From Limisphaerales bacterium (lineage in GTDB: Bacteria > Verrucomicrobiota > Verrucomicrobiia > Limisphaerales > UBA1100), in NCBI GenBank assembly GCA_014382585.1, contig JACNJL010000035.1, positions 67,756 through 116,741 on the forward strand: a stretch of 48,986 nucleotides of DNA, read 5' to 3'. The notes below the pieces were generated by a model that worked only from the letters and a program-made list of their open reading frames with translations, was not told the origin of the DNA and did no database searches. The position numbers and the translations under genes were made by a program. This document shows positions 24,541 through 34,461 of the stretch, in pieces; position 1 is the first letter of the stretch; every line of letters starts with the position of its first letter.

Positions 24541-24744
24541 GGTTTCAAAAAGCCCGTTTTTGAATACCTGCACGACCTGAAAACCGATCCGGATCAGTTG
24601 AAAAACCTCGCGGGCGACCCCCAGTTTGCCAAGCAACTCGCCGCCGCCCGCAAGCGTTGCGACGAACTGCGCGACAGTTACGGCGGAAAATTCAACCGGC
24701 AGCGCATCCTCGACCACCGGAACAATCGCGGCAAAAAGAAATAA
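24541..24744 (+). pseudogene. C-terminal remnant of a sulfatase gene
   Basis: The frame encodes KKPVFEYLHDLKTDPDQLKN then LAGDPQFAKQLAAARKRCDELRDSYGG and a basic KKK tail before TAA 24744. LxDLxxDPxxxxNLAxDP is the standard C-terminal signature of arylsulfatase-type proteins (compare ELYDYQTDPKEITNLA in the sulfatase at 29516). The catalytic domain is absent; upstream lies the inverted repeat and an unrelated gene. There is no start codon in a sensible place. A deletion or insertion has removed the rest. Confidence 0.7.
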
Positions 24745-24750
24745 TCCGCG

Positions 24751-25269
24751 CTACTGTTTCTTCGGAGGATAAATCTTGTGCGGCTCGTGGCAGGTCTTGC
24801 AGTTGACCGCATCTTTTAAGGCGGCCAAATCCGCACCCCTGGCGGCTTTGAGCAACGTGCCGGTGCGCTTTTCGAAATCCTCCTGCTTGCCCTTGCGCAC
24901 CTGATATTTGGCGAGGTTTTCCACGTAATCCACAAACTTCGCCTTTTGCTCGGCGGTCGCTGTGCCGTCCAGAATCAAATCCTTCAAATTGTCGTCGGCC
25001 TTAAAACCCTGTTGCATGATCTCCTTGATAGTGTATTCGCCTGCCGGCCCGGGCGGCGGCACCTTGTTGGCCCCACCCCTCCCCGTTGGCGCCGTGGCAT
25101 TGCCATCGCCTTTATCCGCAGGCTTGGTGGTGTTCCCATCCCCACCGCCGGGCGGGGGATCCACCTGCTCGCCATCAATGGTGTCCGTCGTTTCTTGACT
25201 GCACGCGCCAAAGATCAACGCGCCCGCCAACACAGGTAAAGTGAATGAGTTAAAAAGAATCTTTTTCAT
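24751..25269 (-). CDS. Monoheme c-type cytochrome lipoprotein
   Basis: A 172-residue protein starting at ATG 25269 (MKKILFNSFTLPVLAGALIFGAC, lipobox FGAC). A long Gly/Asp/Pro/Thr linker (residues about 25-75) precedes a helical domain. It ends with a single heme site, NCKTCHEPHKIYPPKKQ, at the extreme C-terminus. The layout of helices followed by a C-terminal CxxCH recalls cytochrome c556/c-prime-like proteins. It is membrane-anchored, probably periplasmic, with electron transfer or gas binding as possible roles. It stands alone, convergent with the sulfatase remnant. Confidence 0.78.
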   Translation of the reverse strand: MKKILFNSFTLPVLAGALIFGACSQETTDTIDGEQVDPPPGGGDGNTTKPADKGDGNATAPTGRGGANKVPPPGPAGEYTIKEIMQQGFKADDNLKDLILDGTATAEQKAKFVDYVENLAKYQVRKGKQEDFEKRTGTLLKAARGADLAALKDAVNCKTCHEPHKIYPPKKQ

Positions 25270-25359
25270 AATGTGCACGGCGAAAACTTGACCACCCCAA
25301 CGCCACGCGTCAACTCATGATTATTCCCGATATGAAATACAGTTGGCCTTGTCCCATCC

Positions 25360-28230
25360 ATGGCGTACGCTGCCGCCCCGATGCCGGCCGCCTTTCCCGA
25401 TATCCAGTTTAACGGCCAATTACGGCCGTCGCAGGCCGAAGTGGTAGAAATCGCCCGGCAACAATTGGCGGACGGCGAACGCCAACTCCACATCGTCGCC
25501 CCTCCGGGATCAGGCAAGACGGTGACGGGGCTTTATCTTTGGGCTGAGGTGATCAAGCAACCGGCGCTGGTGCTTTGCCCGAATTCCGCCATCCAAAGCC
25601 AGTGGGCGGCGCGAACAGATTTATTTTCAGCCGACGGCAAACCGTTACCCAAGCATTGGATCAGCACGGAGACGGAACAACCCGGGCTATTGACTTCGCT
25701 TACGTATCAGTCCGTCACCCTCCCCTCGCGCGATGATAACACGCTGGATACGATGGCGGTTTTCAGCTGGGTGGATCAGCTCATTGAGAAAGGGGAGGCC
25801 AAAGATCCGGCCGAGGCGCAGGTTTGGATCGAGAGCCTTCAAACGAAGAATCCCCATTATTATCACGATCGACTGAGTTTCTTTCGGAAAAAAGTTCGGG
25901 ACGAGGTTTCGCTGGGAGGCGACACGATGAAATTACTGCACGCCTCCGCACTCGCCACGCTAAAGCGGTTGCGCGACAACGGGCTGGGGCTGGTGATTCT
26001 CGATGAGTGCCACCACCTCATGAGCCATTGGGGCCGGGTGATGGCCGCTACTAACGAATTTCTTGGCGACCCCATTGTGCTGGGACTGACCGCCACGCCG
26101 CCCGAACAGGCCGAGAGGGACACGGCCGATGCCAAACGGTACCGCGCCTATTTTGGTCCGGTGGATTACGAGGTGCCCGTCCCTGCGGTGGTCAAGGATG
26201 GTTTCCTCGCGCCGTACCAAGACCTGGCTTATTTCGTGCGCCCCCTGGGCGATGAGTTGGAGTACATCACGCAAACTTCGGAGACGTTCGACCAGTTGGT
26301 GGAAGACTTGTGCAACCCTCCTTTGGATGACAACGGGCAACCCGTGCGTGAGAGCATGATAGATTATACGAGCCGAGTATTGGCCGAGCGCGACCTCATT
26401 ATCATGAAGGCGAACTCGTGGAATGATTTCGAAGCCCGCGCCTCGTCATTTGCCACGGCGGGGAGACTCCTGCTGGATGACCGCGGCGTTCCCCTGCCTG
26501 ATGGAGTCCCGGATTTGAAGCTCGATCTCCTGGATAAAATTTATTGGGCCGATCCGCTGTCCCGGTTACTTCCCGTTCTCACATGGTACATCCGGCATGG
26601 CTTGCGGCGGTCGGACAACCGGGCGAACCAGATACTGGCCAAGCAAGCAATCCATCGCCTGCGCCTGTTGGGCACTCAGATTACCGAGACCGGCACCCAA
26701 CAGTGCGCCTCGCCGGTATCGCGCATCCTCGCTTATTCACGCGCCAAGGCCCGCGCACTGATCCCCATTCTTCAGCGCGAACAATCCGTGCTAGGTGACG
26801 CCGTGCGCGCGGTGGTGATTTGTGATTACGAAAAAACCTCCGCCGTGAGCGCCGAATTAACCGATGTGCTCGATGACGAAGCAGGCGGCGCCATTGCCGC
26901 CTTCCGGGAACTCTTAACCGACGAGGCCACCGACGCGCTCGACCCGGTGCTCATCACCGGCTCCACCGTGCTGGTGGATGATGATCTGCGGCCGAAGCTG
27001 GAGAGTGCCGCCCGGCAGTGGCTAACGGCCAACAAATTCTCCGTGGACTTCGTATGGCACGAGACCGAAGGCTTTCACATCCTGACCGGCAAGGGTAGCG
27101 ACTGGTGCCCGCGTGTGTACGTGGAGTTGATCACCGAGCTATTTCAACAAGGCATCACGCGCTGCCTCGTCGGCACCCGCGGGTTACTCGGCGAAGGCTG
27201 GGACGCCAACAAGATCAACGTGCTCATCGACCTCACTTGCGTAACCACGTCGATGACCATCAACCAATTACGCGGGCGATCGTTCCGGCTGGACCCGAAC
27301 GCACCCGAAAAGCTGGCCAACAACTGGGACGTGGTTTGCATTGCGCCGGAATTCAAAAAGGGCCTCGACGATTACCATCGGTTTCGAAAAAAACACAAAC
27401 ATCTCTTCGGAGTGACCGACGACGGCTGCATCGAGAAAGGCGTGGGCCATGTGCACGCGGCGTTCACGGAAATCAAACCGGAGGGCGTGGAAGAAAACAT
27501 GGTGGAGCTCAACCGCGACATGCTCGAGCGCGTGGACCAACGACCGCACTTCCGCAGTCTGTGGAAAATCGGCGAGCCGTATCATCCCGAGCCCATCCTG
27601 GCGGTGGAAAAAAAATACGGAGGCGGCTTGGGGTTCAAGGCACTGTCACCCCTCAGCCAGGAATGGACCGAGGGCACGCTCACCCAAGCCATTGGCCGGG
27701 CGGTGATTGGCGGGCTGGCCGAGGCCGAGCTGCTGGAAAACATCAGTTGGGCCGAAGCCGAGCGCAGCATTCACGCTGCTGAACGAACGGGCGGTTACGT
27801 ACGCATTTTTCTGGAGAACGCAGACGAGGCCACTAGCCGCCTGTTCGCCCAAGCCATGGCCGATGTGTTCGGGCCCGTGAAAGACGCACGCTATGTCATC
27901 CAGCGCCAAGCTGATTTTGAATACTCCGAGAGTCGCTTCAAAGGCACTTGGCTCCTGGAGAAAACGCCCGAATTCATTTCCCGATTCATCGAGAAACGCT
28001 CCCAGGTCACCAAACGCCGCCGCACCGTGTTGAAGGTGCACGCGGTGCCCAAAATCCTCGCGCGCAATAAGGATCGCGCGTTGATTTTTCAGAAAAACTG
28101 GAACCTCCACGTCAGCCCCGGCAACGTGTGGTTCCACACTCACGACGGAACCAAAAGCATGCTTCAGGAGGCCAGCGAAAAAGACTGGCTGCCGGATTCA
28201 ACCGTGCACCAGAAAGAAGTGTTTATGTAA
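25360..28230 (+). CDS. Large SF2 DEAD/DEAH-type helicase of unknown role
   Basis: A 956-residue protein. Walker A is APPGSGKT (residues 47-54), motif II is DECHH (D215), motif III is GLTATPP (about 242-248) and motif VI is QLRGRSFRLD near residue 637. Between the two helicase lobes lie nearly 400 residues, including a helical insert from about 300 to 470. Some 300 further residues follow motif VI without a recognised domain. It is an ATP-driven DNA or RNA translocase or helicase in the cytoplasm. No nuclease, methylase or other defence gene lies beside it, so a defence role is only a possibility. The stop directly abuts the convergent desaturase stop. Confidence 0.8.
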   Translation: MAYAAAPMPAAFPDIQFNGQLRPSQAEVVEIARQQLADGERQLHIVAPPGSGKTVTGLYLWAEVIKQPALVLCPNSAIQSQWAARTDLFSADGKPLPKHWISTETEQPGLLTSLTYQSVTLPSRDDNTLDTMAVFSWVDQLIEKGEAKDPAEAQVWIESLQTKNPHYYHDRLSFFRKKVRDEVSLGGDTMKLLHASALATLKRLRDNGLGLVILDECHHLMSHWGRVMAATNEFLGDPIVLGLTATPPEQAERDTADAKRYRAYFGPVDYEVPVPAVVKDGFLAPYQDLAYFVRPLGDELEYITQTSETFDQLVEDLCNPPLDDNGQPVRESMIDYTSRVLAERDLIIMKANSWNDFEARASSFATAGRLLLDDRGVPLPDGVPDLKLDLLDKIYWADPLSRLLPVLTWYIRHGLRRSDNRANQILAKQAIHRLRLLGTQITETGTQQCASPVSRILAYSRAKARALIPILQREQSVLGDAVRAVVICDYEKTSAVSAELTDVLDDEAGGAIAAFRELLTDEATDALDPVLITGSTVLVDDDLRPKLESAARQWLTANKFSVDFVWHETEGFHILTGKGSDWCPRVYVELITELFQQGITRCLVGTRGLLGEGWDANKINVLIDLTCVTTSMTINQLRGRSFRLDPNAPEKLANNWDVVCIAPEFKKGLDDYHRFRKKHKHLFGVTDDGCIEKGVGHVHAAFTEIKPEGVEENMVELNRDMLERVDQRPHFRSLWKIGEPYHPEPILAVEKKYGGGLGFKALSPLSQEWTEGTLTQAIGRAVIGGLAEAELLENISWAEAERSIHAAERTGGYVRIFLENADEATSRLFAQAMADVFGPVKDARYVIQRQADFEYSESRFKGTWLLEKTPEFISRFIEKRSQVTKRRRTVLKVHAVPKILARNKDRALIFQKNWNLHVSPGNVWFHTHDGTKSMLQEASEKDWLPDSTVHQKEVFM

Positions 28231-29397
28231 CTACGCCAACTGCCCGGCCAGTTGCTGGTGGGCGGTGTGCCACTCGTTCATCGCGGCGCGCAGCTCTTCG
28301 ACGGCGGCTTCCATTTGGGCGCGCAGTTCGGCGAGTTGTTCCTTGGTGAGGTCGATTTTTTTCTGGGCGGCTTTGCCGTAATCGCCTTTGGCCAATTCCC
28401 ATGCTTCGGCGGCGGCGTGCAGTTTGGCGCCGGCTTCGGCAAAGAGGGCCTGGGCTTTTTCACAAACGGGCCGGGAGTGGGCGGAAAGTTTCTGCTCCAG
28501 CATTTTGTTTTTCTGGCTGATTTCCGCGAGCATAATTTTTTCATTCGGCACACGCCGTAAATTGGATGCCATGCCGATTTTGGTGAGCAGCCATGCGGTC
28601 CATTTGGTGGGATCGAATTGCCACGGCTTCACTCCGTTGCGATAGTCGTGCTGAAATTCGTGATGGAAATTATGGTAGCCCTCGCCAAAGGTGAAGATGG
28701 CGGTGACCCAGGAATCCTTGGCCGAGTGGCTGGAGGAATAGGGTTGTTTACCAAGGTAATGGCAGAGGCTATTAATGAAAAATGTGCCGTGATGCATCGC
28801 CACCAAACGCGCGCAACCGCCAATAAGAAATCCGCCCAGCGCACCGATGGGGCCGTCGACCAGAAAACCTACGAGCGTCGGCACACCAAAACCAATGAGC
28901 ACACCGAGGTGGATCCACCAGCGATGCTGCCACATCACCCATGGATCATTGGCCAAATCTTTCACGTTATCCATGGGCGGATCGGTCTTGGGCTTGAACA
29001 TGATCCAGCCGATGTGCGCGTGCCAAAATCCTTTTTTGATGTTGTACGGATCTTCCTCGTGATCGACGTGTTTGTGATGGCGCCGATGATCCGCACACCA
29101 GCGCAGGGCTGAATCCTGCATCGCCGTGGCCCCGCCCAGCAGCGCCGCCATCTTGACGGGCCAGCGGACTTTAAATGAAAGATGCGCCAACAGCCGGTGA
29201 TACCCAAAGGTGATGCCCATACCGGAAAAAATATAGAAGCCCACAAAGAGGCCGCCGTGCACCCACCAGTTAAGCTGCGCGCCGTATTGCCAAATGAAAA
29301 CCGGCAGCACGAGCACCGTGATTGCCAGTGTCCCCATCAGCGCAATGAGATTTCCCCAGTGCACATTGTTCCGAACGAATTTACGGGTCTTTTCCAT
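28231..29397 (-). CDS. Acyl-CoA/acyl-lipid delta-9-type fatty acid desaturase with C-terminal coiled coil
   Basis: A 388-residue integral membrane di-iron desaturase started at ATG 29397 (MEKTRKFVRNN); the longer frame to 29523 adds an implausible Cys-rich leader. All three His boxes are present: HRLLAH, HRRHH and GYHNFHH, along with four hydrophobic spans. It introduces double bonds into fatty acyl chains to tune membrane fluidity. The last 110 residues are a charged, Ala/Glu/Lys-rich helix predicted as coiled coil (KKIDLTKEQLAELRAQMEAA), an extension that most desaturases lack. Confidence 0.9.
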   Translation of the reverse strand: MEKTRKFVRNNVHWGNLIALMGTLAITVLVLPVFIWQYGAQLNWWVHGGLFVGFYIFSGMGITFGYHRLLAHLSFKVRWPVKMAALLGGATAMQDSALRWCADHRRHHKHVDHEEDPYNIKKGFWHAHIGWIMFKPKTDPPMDNVKDLANDPWVMWQHRWWIHLGVLIGFGVPTLVGFLVDGPIGALGGFLIGGCARLVAMHHGTFFINSLCHYLGKQPYSSSHSAKDSWVTAIFTFGEGYHNFHHEFQHDYRNGVKPWQFDPTKWTAWLLTKIGMASNLRRVPNEKIMLAEISQKNKMLEQKLSAHSRPVCEKAQALFAEAGAKLHAAAEAWELAKGDYGKAAQKKIDLTKEQLAELRAQMEAAVEELRAAMNEWHTAHQQLAGQLA

Positions 29398-29515
29398 CGA
29401 TGTTGCTTGGTTCCCTGCCAAAAGGCGCGTGGACGGTGAACAAATGGCCGAATAATGTAAACAAAAACATGCTCCCAATTCCGCCTCAACCACCCTAACC
29501 TCGCCGCAGATTCTA

Positions 29516-30943
29516 ATGAACACTATTGTTTTCCAGCTGTTTTTACTGCTTATTTTGGCCTCACCCGCAATTCACGCCGCCGCGCCTAACGTCCTGCTGA
29601 TCGCTGTTGACGACCTAAATGCTGATTTAGGCTGTTACGGACACCCACTGGTAAAGTCGCCCAATGTCGATCAACTCGCCCAACGCGGTCTGCGGTTTGA
29701 TCGCGCGTACTGCCAGTATCCGGTATGCAACCCGAGCCGATCGTCCTTTATGACCGGGCTGTATCCGGAGCAAACCGGCGTGCTTTCCAATGCCGGTCAT
29801 TTCCGGAATAAACAGCCGGACATCGCCTCGCTCTCGCAGCACTTCATCAACCACGGCTATTTTGCCGCGCGGATCGGGAAAATTTATCACTACGGCGTCC
29901 CCACCCAAATCGGCACCGATGGCGAGGACGACAAGGCTTCCTGGAACAAGGTTATCAATCCCATCGGCATCGACCGCACGCGGCAGGATGAAGTGATCAC
30001 CCTGCGCGCCGGCTCGTACGGCGGCACGATGAGCTGGCTCTTGCTCGACAGCAAAGACGAGGAACATACCGATGGACAGGCCGCGCTCGCCGCCGTGAAG
30101 TTGATGGAGGAACATCATCCGAACAAAACCGGCAAACCCTTCTTCCTTGCCGTCGGCTTTTATCGCCCGCACACGCCGTACGTCGCGCCGCTGCATCATG
30201 CGCGGCATTATCCGCTGGATAAAATCAAGCCCGTCCTCGAACTGCCCGGCGACCGCGACGACATCCCGCCCGCCGCCCTGCCCGATCGGCCAAACCAACG
30301 CGAGCTCACACTTGAGCAACGCAAGGAGATTATCCGCGCCTATTACGCCTCAACAACATTGATGGACGCCTGCCTCGGCCGCGTGCTGGATGGGTTGAAA
30401 AAACTCAAGCTCGACGACGACACCATCGTCGTGTTTCTCAGCGACCACGGCTACCATCTCGGCCAACACGGCCTCTGGCAAAAGAGCGATCTCTTTGAAG
30501 GCAGCGCGCGCGTGCCGTTCATCATTTCGGTGCCCGGCATGAAAACCGCCGGCCAGTCCACCAGCTCACTCACCGAACTCACCGATCTTTACCCCACCCT
30601 CGCCGATCTCTGTAATCTGCCGTTGCCCAAACATCTCAAAGGCCACAGCCTCGCGCCTCTGCTTGCCAACCCCAAGGCTACCGTCCGACAGGCCGCCTAC
30701 AGCACCACCCGCATCCGCCCGCGCCTGCCCGGCTTCACCGGCAAGGTCAAACCCCTCGGCCGCTCCATTCGCACCGACCGCTATCGTTATACCGAATGGG
30801 CCGATGGCAAATACGGTGTGGAGCTGTATGATTACCAAACCGACCCCAAAGAAATCACCAACCTCGCCCAGTCCGCAGCGCATACCGACAAAGTGAAGCA
30901 ACTCAAAACCATTTTCGACCAAACCCGAAAACACACCCGTTAA
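29516..30943 (+). CDS. Secreted sulfatase, iduronate-2-sulfatase-like
   Basis: A 475-residue type I sulfatase. The signal peptide runs to residue 22 (SPAIHAAA). Asp32-Asp33 in LLIAVDDLNADLGCYG begin the metal site. The formylglycine site is Cys71 in VCNPSRSSFMTG, the canonical CxPSR motif. FLSDHGYHLGQHGLWQKSDLFEG and RVPFI are typical of the iduronate-2-sulfatase/choline-sulfatase-like branch. It hydrolyses a sulfate ester on a sugar in the periplasm or outside. It heads a seven-gene plus-strand operon; its stop is followed at once by the next ATG. Activity needs a formylglycine-generating enzyme encoded elsewhere. Confidence 0.92.
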   Translation: MNTIVFQLFLLLILASPAIHAAAPNVLLIAVDDLNADLGCYGHPLVKSPNVDQLAQRGLRFDRAYCQYPVCNPSRSSFMTGLYPEQTGVLSNAGHFRNKQPDIASLSQHFINHGYFAARIGKIYHYGVPTQIGTDGEDDKASWNKVINPIGIDRTRQDEVITLRAGSYGGTMSWLLLDSKDEEHTDGQAALAAVKLMEEHHPNKTGKPFFLAVGFYRPHTPYVAPLHHARHYPLDKIKPVLELPGDRDDIPPAALPDRPNQRELTLEQRKEIIRAYYASTTLMDACLGRVLDGLKKLKLDDDTIVVFLSDHGYHLGQHGLWQKSDLFEGSARVPFIISVPGMKTAGQSTSSLTELTDLYPTLADLCNLPLPKHLKGHSLAPLLANPKATVRQAAYSTTRIRPRLPGFTGKVKPLGRSIRTDRYRYTEWADGKYGVELYDYQTDPKEITNLAQSAAHTDKVKQLKTIFDQTRKHTR

Positions 30944-32092
30944 ATGAAACCTCTGATTACACTCACTCTACTGATCATTCTTGCCCCGGCGCTCCCCGCC
31001 GCTGAGGTAAAAGGAAACTGGAAACGCCATGTCGTTTGGGAAGGCCAACATAACAATGTTGCCGTCGCCGCTGATTTCACCGGCGATGGCAAATTGGATG
31101 TCATTTCCAATAGCCGCGGTGTCACGCGCCTGTTCGTCGCGCCGGACTGGCGTATCCATATTTTGGCCGACCACAAGGACCACACATTTATCCACGGCGA
31201 AACCATGGATGTGGATGGCGACGGCGATGCGGATTTCATCGGCGCCCGGTACAAGCCCGGCCTCATTGTGTGGTTTGAGCAGCCGAATAAAAACCCCACC
31301 GGCGGACCATGGAAGGCGCGGATTGCCGAGGATGAAATCATCGGCATCCACGGCGTGCTCAAGGCGGATGTCAACGGAGACGGCAAACTCGATCTGCTCG
31401 CCAACAGCGGCCAGCCCACGGGCAAGTTCCCCAACTCCGCCGTGTGGCTGGACATCCCAAAGAATCCCAAGACCGCGCAGCGCTGGAAACGGAATGTCTT
31501 CGCCAAGGAAGACGCGCCCGGCCTGAGCCATTACCTCGGTGCCGGCGATCTCAATGGCGACGGGCGGCTCGATATCACGCTCGCCGCGAAGGGCGGCGCG
31601 CAGGATAAATCCGGCAAGGGCGAATGGTTCGCGTGGTGGGAAGCGGGCGAGGACCCTACCAAGCCGTTTAAGAAACATCGCCTGCCCGGCAAACACGCCG
31701 GAGCCACCAACATCATGCCCGCCGACGTGAACGGCGATGGCAAGCTGGACATCATCGCCAGCCGCGGCCACGGCGTGGGGTTGTTGTGGTACGAAAATCC
31801 CCGCTGGAATTTTCACAACATCAATACAGACCTCGCCTCGCCGCATTGCCTGCAGGTGGGCGATATCGACGGCGACGGCGACATGGATGCGATCACCTGC
31901 GCTTATCTCAGCCGCAAAGCCGCGTGGTTTGAGAATGATGGCAAAGGCAAGTTCACCACCCACATCATCCACAACGACCAAGCGGCCTACGACATCCGCC
32001 TTGTGGACATGGACGGCGACGGCGATCTCGACGCGCTCATCGCCGGCCAACAAAGTAAAAACGTGGTGTGGTACGAAAACCCCCTAAAGTAG
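30944..32092 (+). CDS. Secreted FG-GAP/VCBS repeat protein
   Basis: A 382-residue exported protein (signal [21 protein letters not shown]). It has seven calcium-binding DxDxDG loops in blade-like repeats: [27 protein letters not shown] twice, [18 protein letters not shown] and DMDGDGDLD. This predicts a calcium-stabilised seven-bladed propeller. There is no catalytic residue set, so a carbohydrate- or protein-binding role is likely. The ATG immediately follows the sulfatase stop. Confidence 0.9.
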   Translation: MKPLITLTLLIILAPALPAAEVKGNWKRHVVWEGQHNNVAVAADFTGDGKLDVISNSRGVTRLFVAPDWRIHILADHKDHTFIHGETMDVDGDGDADFIGARYKPGLIVWFEQPNKNPTGGPWKARIAEDEIIGIHGVLKADVNGDGKLDLLANSGQPTGKFPNSAVWLDIPKNPKTAQRWKRNVFAKEDAPGLSHYLGAGDLNGDGRLDITLAAKGGAQDKSGKGEWFAWWEAGEDPTKPFKKHRLPGKHAGATNIMPADVNGDGKLDIIASRGHGVGLLWYENPRWNFHNINTDLASPHCLQVGDIDGDGDMDAITCAYLSRKAAWFENDGKGKFTTHIIHNDQAAYDIRLVDMDGDGDLDALIAGQQSKNVVWYENPLK

Positions 32093-32093
32093 C

Positions 32094-32843
32094 GTGCCGA
32101 TCATCACCGAAGAACAACAGGCGCAGTTTCGGGAAGAGGGTTTCTTCATCCTCGAACGCGCCGTGCCGGAGGAGCAGCTGAAGATTCTGCGCGAGGCATG
32201 CGATCACCTGATCGAGGCGATGCATGCAGAGATGGATCGGCAGGGCACCGATCACGTCCACATCAGCCATCGCGGCAAACGCTATCACATCGCCAAACAA
32301 TACGACCACGCGCCGCGACTGGGCGAGTTTGTGTTCAGCGAACTGATGGCCGAGATTTGCCGCGCGACCCTCGGCGACACGGCGTTTCTCTTTTACGACC
32401 AATACGTCGTCAAAGCCGCCGAGCAAGGCATGGCGTTTTCGTGGCATCAGGATAGCGGTTATCTCGGTTTTCCGCACACGCCCTACGTCACCTGCTGGAC
32501 GGCGGTGGACGACATGACACTCGCCAACGGCACGGCGCACGTGATGCCCTTTTCGCAAATCGGCATCCGCACGTTGGTCGAGCATGTGCACGATGAAACC
32601 ACCGGCGACAAGGCCGGCTACTTTGGTGAAGCGTCCGGGGTGCCGGCGATTGTGCCCGCGGGCAGCGTGGTGGTGTTCAGCTCACTCAGTTTCCATCGCA
32701 GCGGTCCGAATACCACCAACCAAATGCGCCGCGCGTACGTCACCCAATATTCCCCGGAAATCCTTCGTCGCCCAAATGAAACCGAGCCGATGCACTTGGG
32801 CGTGCCTTTTTTGGAAAACGGCCACAGAATCCTAACGCAATGA
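32094..32843 (+). CDS. Phytanoyl-CoA dioxygenase (PhyH) family protein
   Basis: A 249-residue Fe(II)/2-oxoglutarate-type dioxygenase starting at GTG 32094, one base after the previous stop. Iron ligands are visible as H118-x-D120 in SWHQDSG and H201 in SFHRSGPN. There is no signal peptide, so it is cytoplasmic. PhyH enzymes hydroxylate diverse small molecules including methylated or halogenated compounds; the substrate here is unknown. Being inside a sulfatase operon suggests a sugar-derived or osmolyte substrate. Its stop overlaps the next gene by 4 bp. Confidence 0.85.
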   Translation: MPIITEEQQAQFREEGFFILERAVPEEQLKILREACDHLIEAMHAEMDRQGTDHVHISHRGKRYHIAKQYDHAPRLGEFVFSELMAEICRATLGDTAFLFYDQYVVKAAEQGMAFSWHQDSGYLGFPHTPYVTCWTAVDDMTLANGTAHVMPFSQIGIRTLVEHVHDETTGDKAGYFGEASGVPAIVPAGSVVVFSSLSFHRSGPNTTNQMRRAYVTQYSPEILRRPNETEPMHLGVPFLENGHRILTQ

Positions 32844-33778
32844 ACGCCTTCACCCGTCGACAATTTCTCGGAACCACCGCCACGGCAGCTGCCCTGCCCG
32901 CGATCGCGACCGCCGCGACGCCGAAGTTTCGGCTCCAGTACATTCTGTCTTCATCGATGTACGGCAAGCTGCCGCTCAAGGAGATCTTGCCGGAAGTCGC
33001 AAAAACCGACGCAGACACCATCGACATCTGGCCTGCCGTGCACGGCAATCAACGCGAACAAATCGAGGCCATGGGCCATGACGCCTTCGCCGCCATGCTG
33101 CGCCGGCACAAGACCGCGAAGGGCACCCTGCGAATGGGTTGCATCACTCGCTATGATCTCGGACCGTTCGGACTGCAAAAGGAAATGGCGTTCGCCAAAA
33201 AATTCGGCACCAAACTAATCGTCTGCGGCGGGCGCGGTCGCCGCAATCTGAAGGGCGCGGAGCTGAAAGCTGAGGTCAAACAATTCACCGAGCTAATGAA
33301 GCCGCACCTCGCCACGGCCGAAGCGGCGGGCGTAACCATCGCCATCGAGAATCATTCCAGCAATCTCATTAACACGCCCGACTCCCTCAAGTGGCTGGCC
33401 GAACTGGCGCCCTCACGACACCTCGGCATCGCGCTGGCCCCGTACCATCTCGAGAGCCTCGGCCTGGACGCCGCCGGACACGCCGCGCTCATCAAGACCC
33501 TCGGCAACCGCATCGCCATGTTCTACGCCTGGCAACACGGCATGGGCTGCTCCAAGAAATTGCCCAAGGAACAGGAACTCCTCCAAATGCCCGGCCGCGG
33601 CAAGCTCGACTTCACGCCCATTCTCGGCGCCCTCAAGGCCATCGGGTACAACGGCGTCACCAGCATCTTCATGCACCCCGTCCCCCGCGGCATCCCCATC
33701 CTCGACACCGCCGCCCAATGCACCACTGAAATTAACCGCGCGCGAACGTACTTGGAAAAGTGCCTCGCCATGGCGTAA
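32840..33778 (+). CDS. Tat-exported sugar phosphate isomerase/epimerase family protein
   Basis: A 312-residue xylose-isomerase-like TIM barrel. [23 protein letters not shown] is a clear Tat signal. The catalytic-face residues include [11 protein letters not shown] (near residue 170) and the C-terminal [13 protein letters not shown]. Its ATG overlaps the PhyH stop (ATGA), so translation is coupled. It is a likely epimerase or isomerase acting on a sugar outside the cytoplasm. It is the second exported TIM barrel in the window after the one at 7247-8140, but the two differ in sequence. Confidence 0.85.
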   Translation: MNAFTRRQFLGTTATAAALPAIATAATPKFRLQYILSSSMYGKLPLKEILPEVAKTDADTIDIWPAVHGNQREQIEAMGHDAFAAMLRRHKTAKGTLRMGCITRYDLGPFGLQKEMAFAKKFGTKLIVCGGRGRRNLKGAELKAEVKQFTELMKPHLATAEAAGVTIAIENHSSNLINTPDSLKWLAELAPSRHLGIALAPYHLESLGLDAAGHAALIKTLGNRIAMFYAWQHGMGCSKKLPKEQELLQMPGRGKLDFTPILGALKAIGYNGVTSIFMHPVPRGIPILDTAAQCTTEINRARTYLEKCLAMA

Positions 33779-33790
33779 CCTTCCGGACTC

Positions 33791-34375
33791 ATGAGCGACA
33801 CCAAACCCAAAGTCCTGATCATCATCGGCGATGCCGCTGAGACGGTGGACACGATGTACCCCTACTTCCGCCTGATCGAGGGCGGCTACGAACCGGTGAT
33901 TGCCGCGCCGGAGAAGCGCACCTACCAAATGGTGATGCACCAAAATAAACCCGGCTGGACCATCACCAAGGAATGGGAAGGCTACACGATGGATGCGGAC
34001 ATCGCCTTTGCCGACATCAAGCCCGAGGAGTATCTCGGCATCTTTTACAGTGGCGGCCGCGCGCCGGAATACATTCGCGAGGACGAGGATCTCCTCCGCA
34101 TCACGCGTTATTTCTTTGAGAAAAATGCCCCCATCGCCAGCGTGTGTCACGGCGTGGAAATCCCCGCGCGCGCCGATTGCGTGAAAGGCCGGCGCATGGC
34201 CACCGTGCCCAAAGCAAAGTTTGATCTCGAAATCTGTGGCGGCACCTTCGTCGATGAACCCTGCGTGATCGACGGCAATCTCATTAGCGGCCGCACCTTC
34301 TGGGATCACGGCCATTACATGGGCCCGTGGATGAAACTCCTCGATGAAGCCCGCGCAAAACAATCAACTGAATAA
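33791..34375 (+). CDS. DJ-1/PfpI family protein
   Basis: A 194-residue class I glutamine amidotransferase-like protein. The nucleophile elbow is ASVCHGVEIPA with Cys119 followed by His120, and Glu17 in IIGDAAETVD is the usual partner. There is no signal peptide. Members include glyoxalases, deglycases and chaperone-like proteases, and the exact activity cannot be read here. In a carbohydrate-oxidising operon, detoxification of reactive carbonyls is a reasonable inference. It lies 12 bp after the epimerase gene and is followed by a hairpin repeat. Confidence 0.88.
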   Translation: MSDTKPKVLIIIGDAAETVDTMYPYFRLIEGGYEPVIAAPEKRTYQMVMHQNKPGWTITKEWEGYTMDADIAFADIKPEEYLGIFYSGGRAPEYIREDEDLLRITRYFFEKNAPIASVCHGVEIPARADCVKGRRMATVPKAKFDLEICGGTFVDEPCVIDGNLISGRTFWDHGHYMGPWMKLLDEARAKQSTE

Positions 34376-34397
34376 TGGCGCCTGGTCGGCAATTACA

Positions 34398-34461
34398 CGG
34401 ACTCGCAGGCTCGTCCCTCCAACGCGAAGGACTCCAATGGAGGGACGAGCCTGCGAGTCCG
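34398..34461. repeat. Long perfect hairpin element, copy 1
   Basis: A perfect 24-bp inverted repeat: CGGACTCGCAGGCTCGTCCC then TCCA at 34398-34421, and its exact complement at 34438-34461, around a 16-nt loop. It sits between the DJ-1 gene and the pentaheme cytochrome start. A second copy is at 36763-36830. Both are preceded by GGCAATT and have similar 16-nt loops, so they are one element family, REP/MITE-like. Confidence 0.85.
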
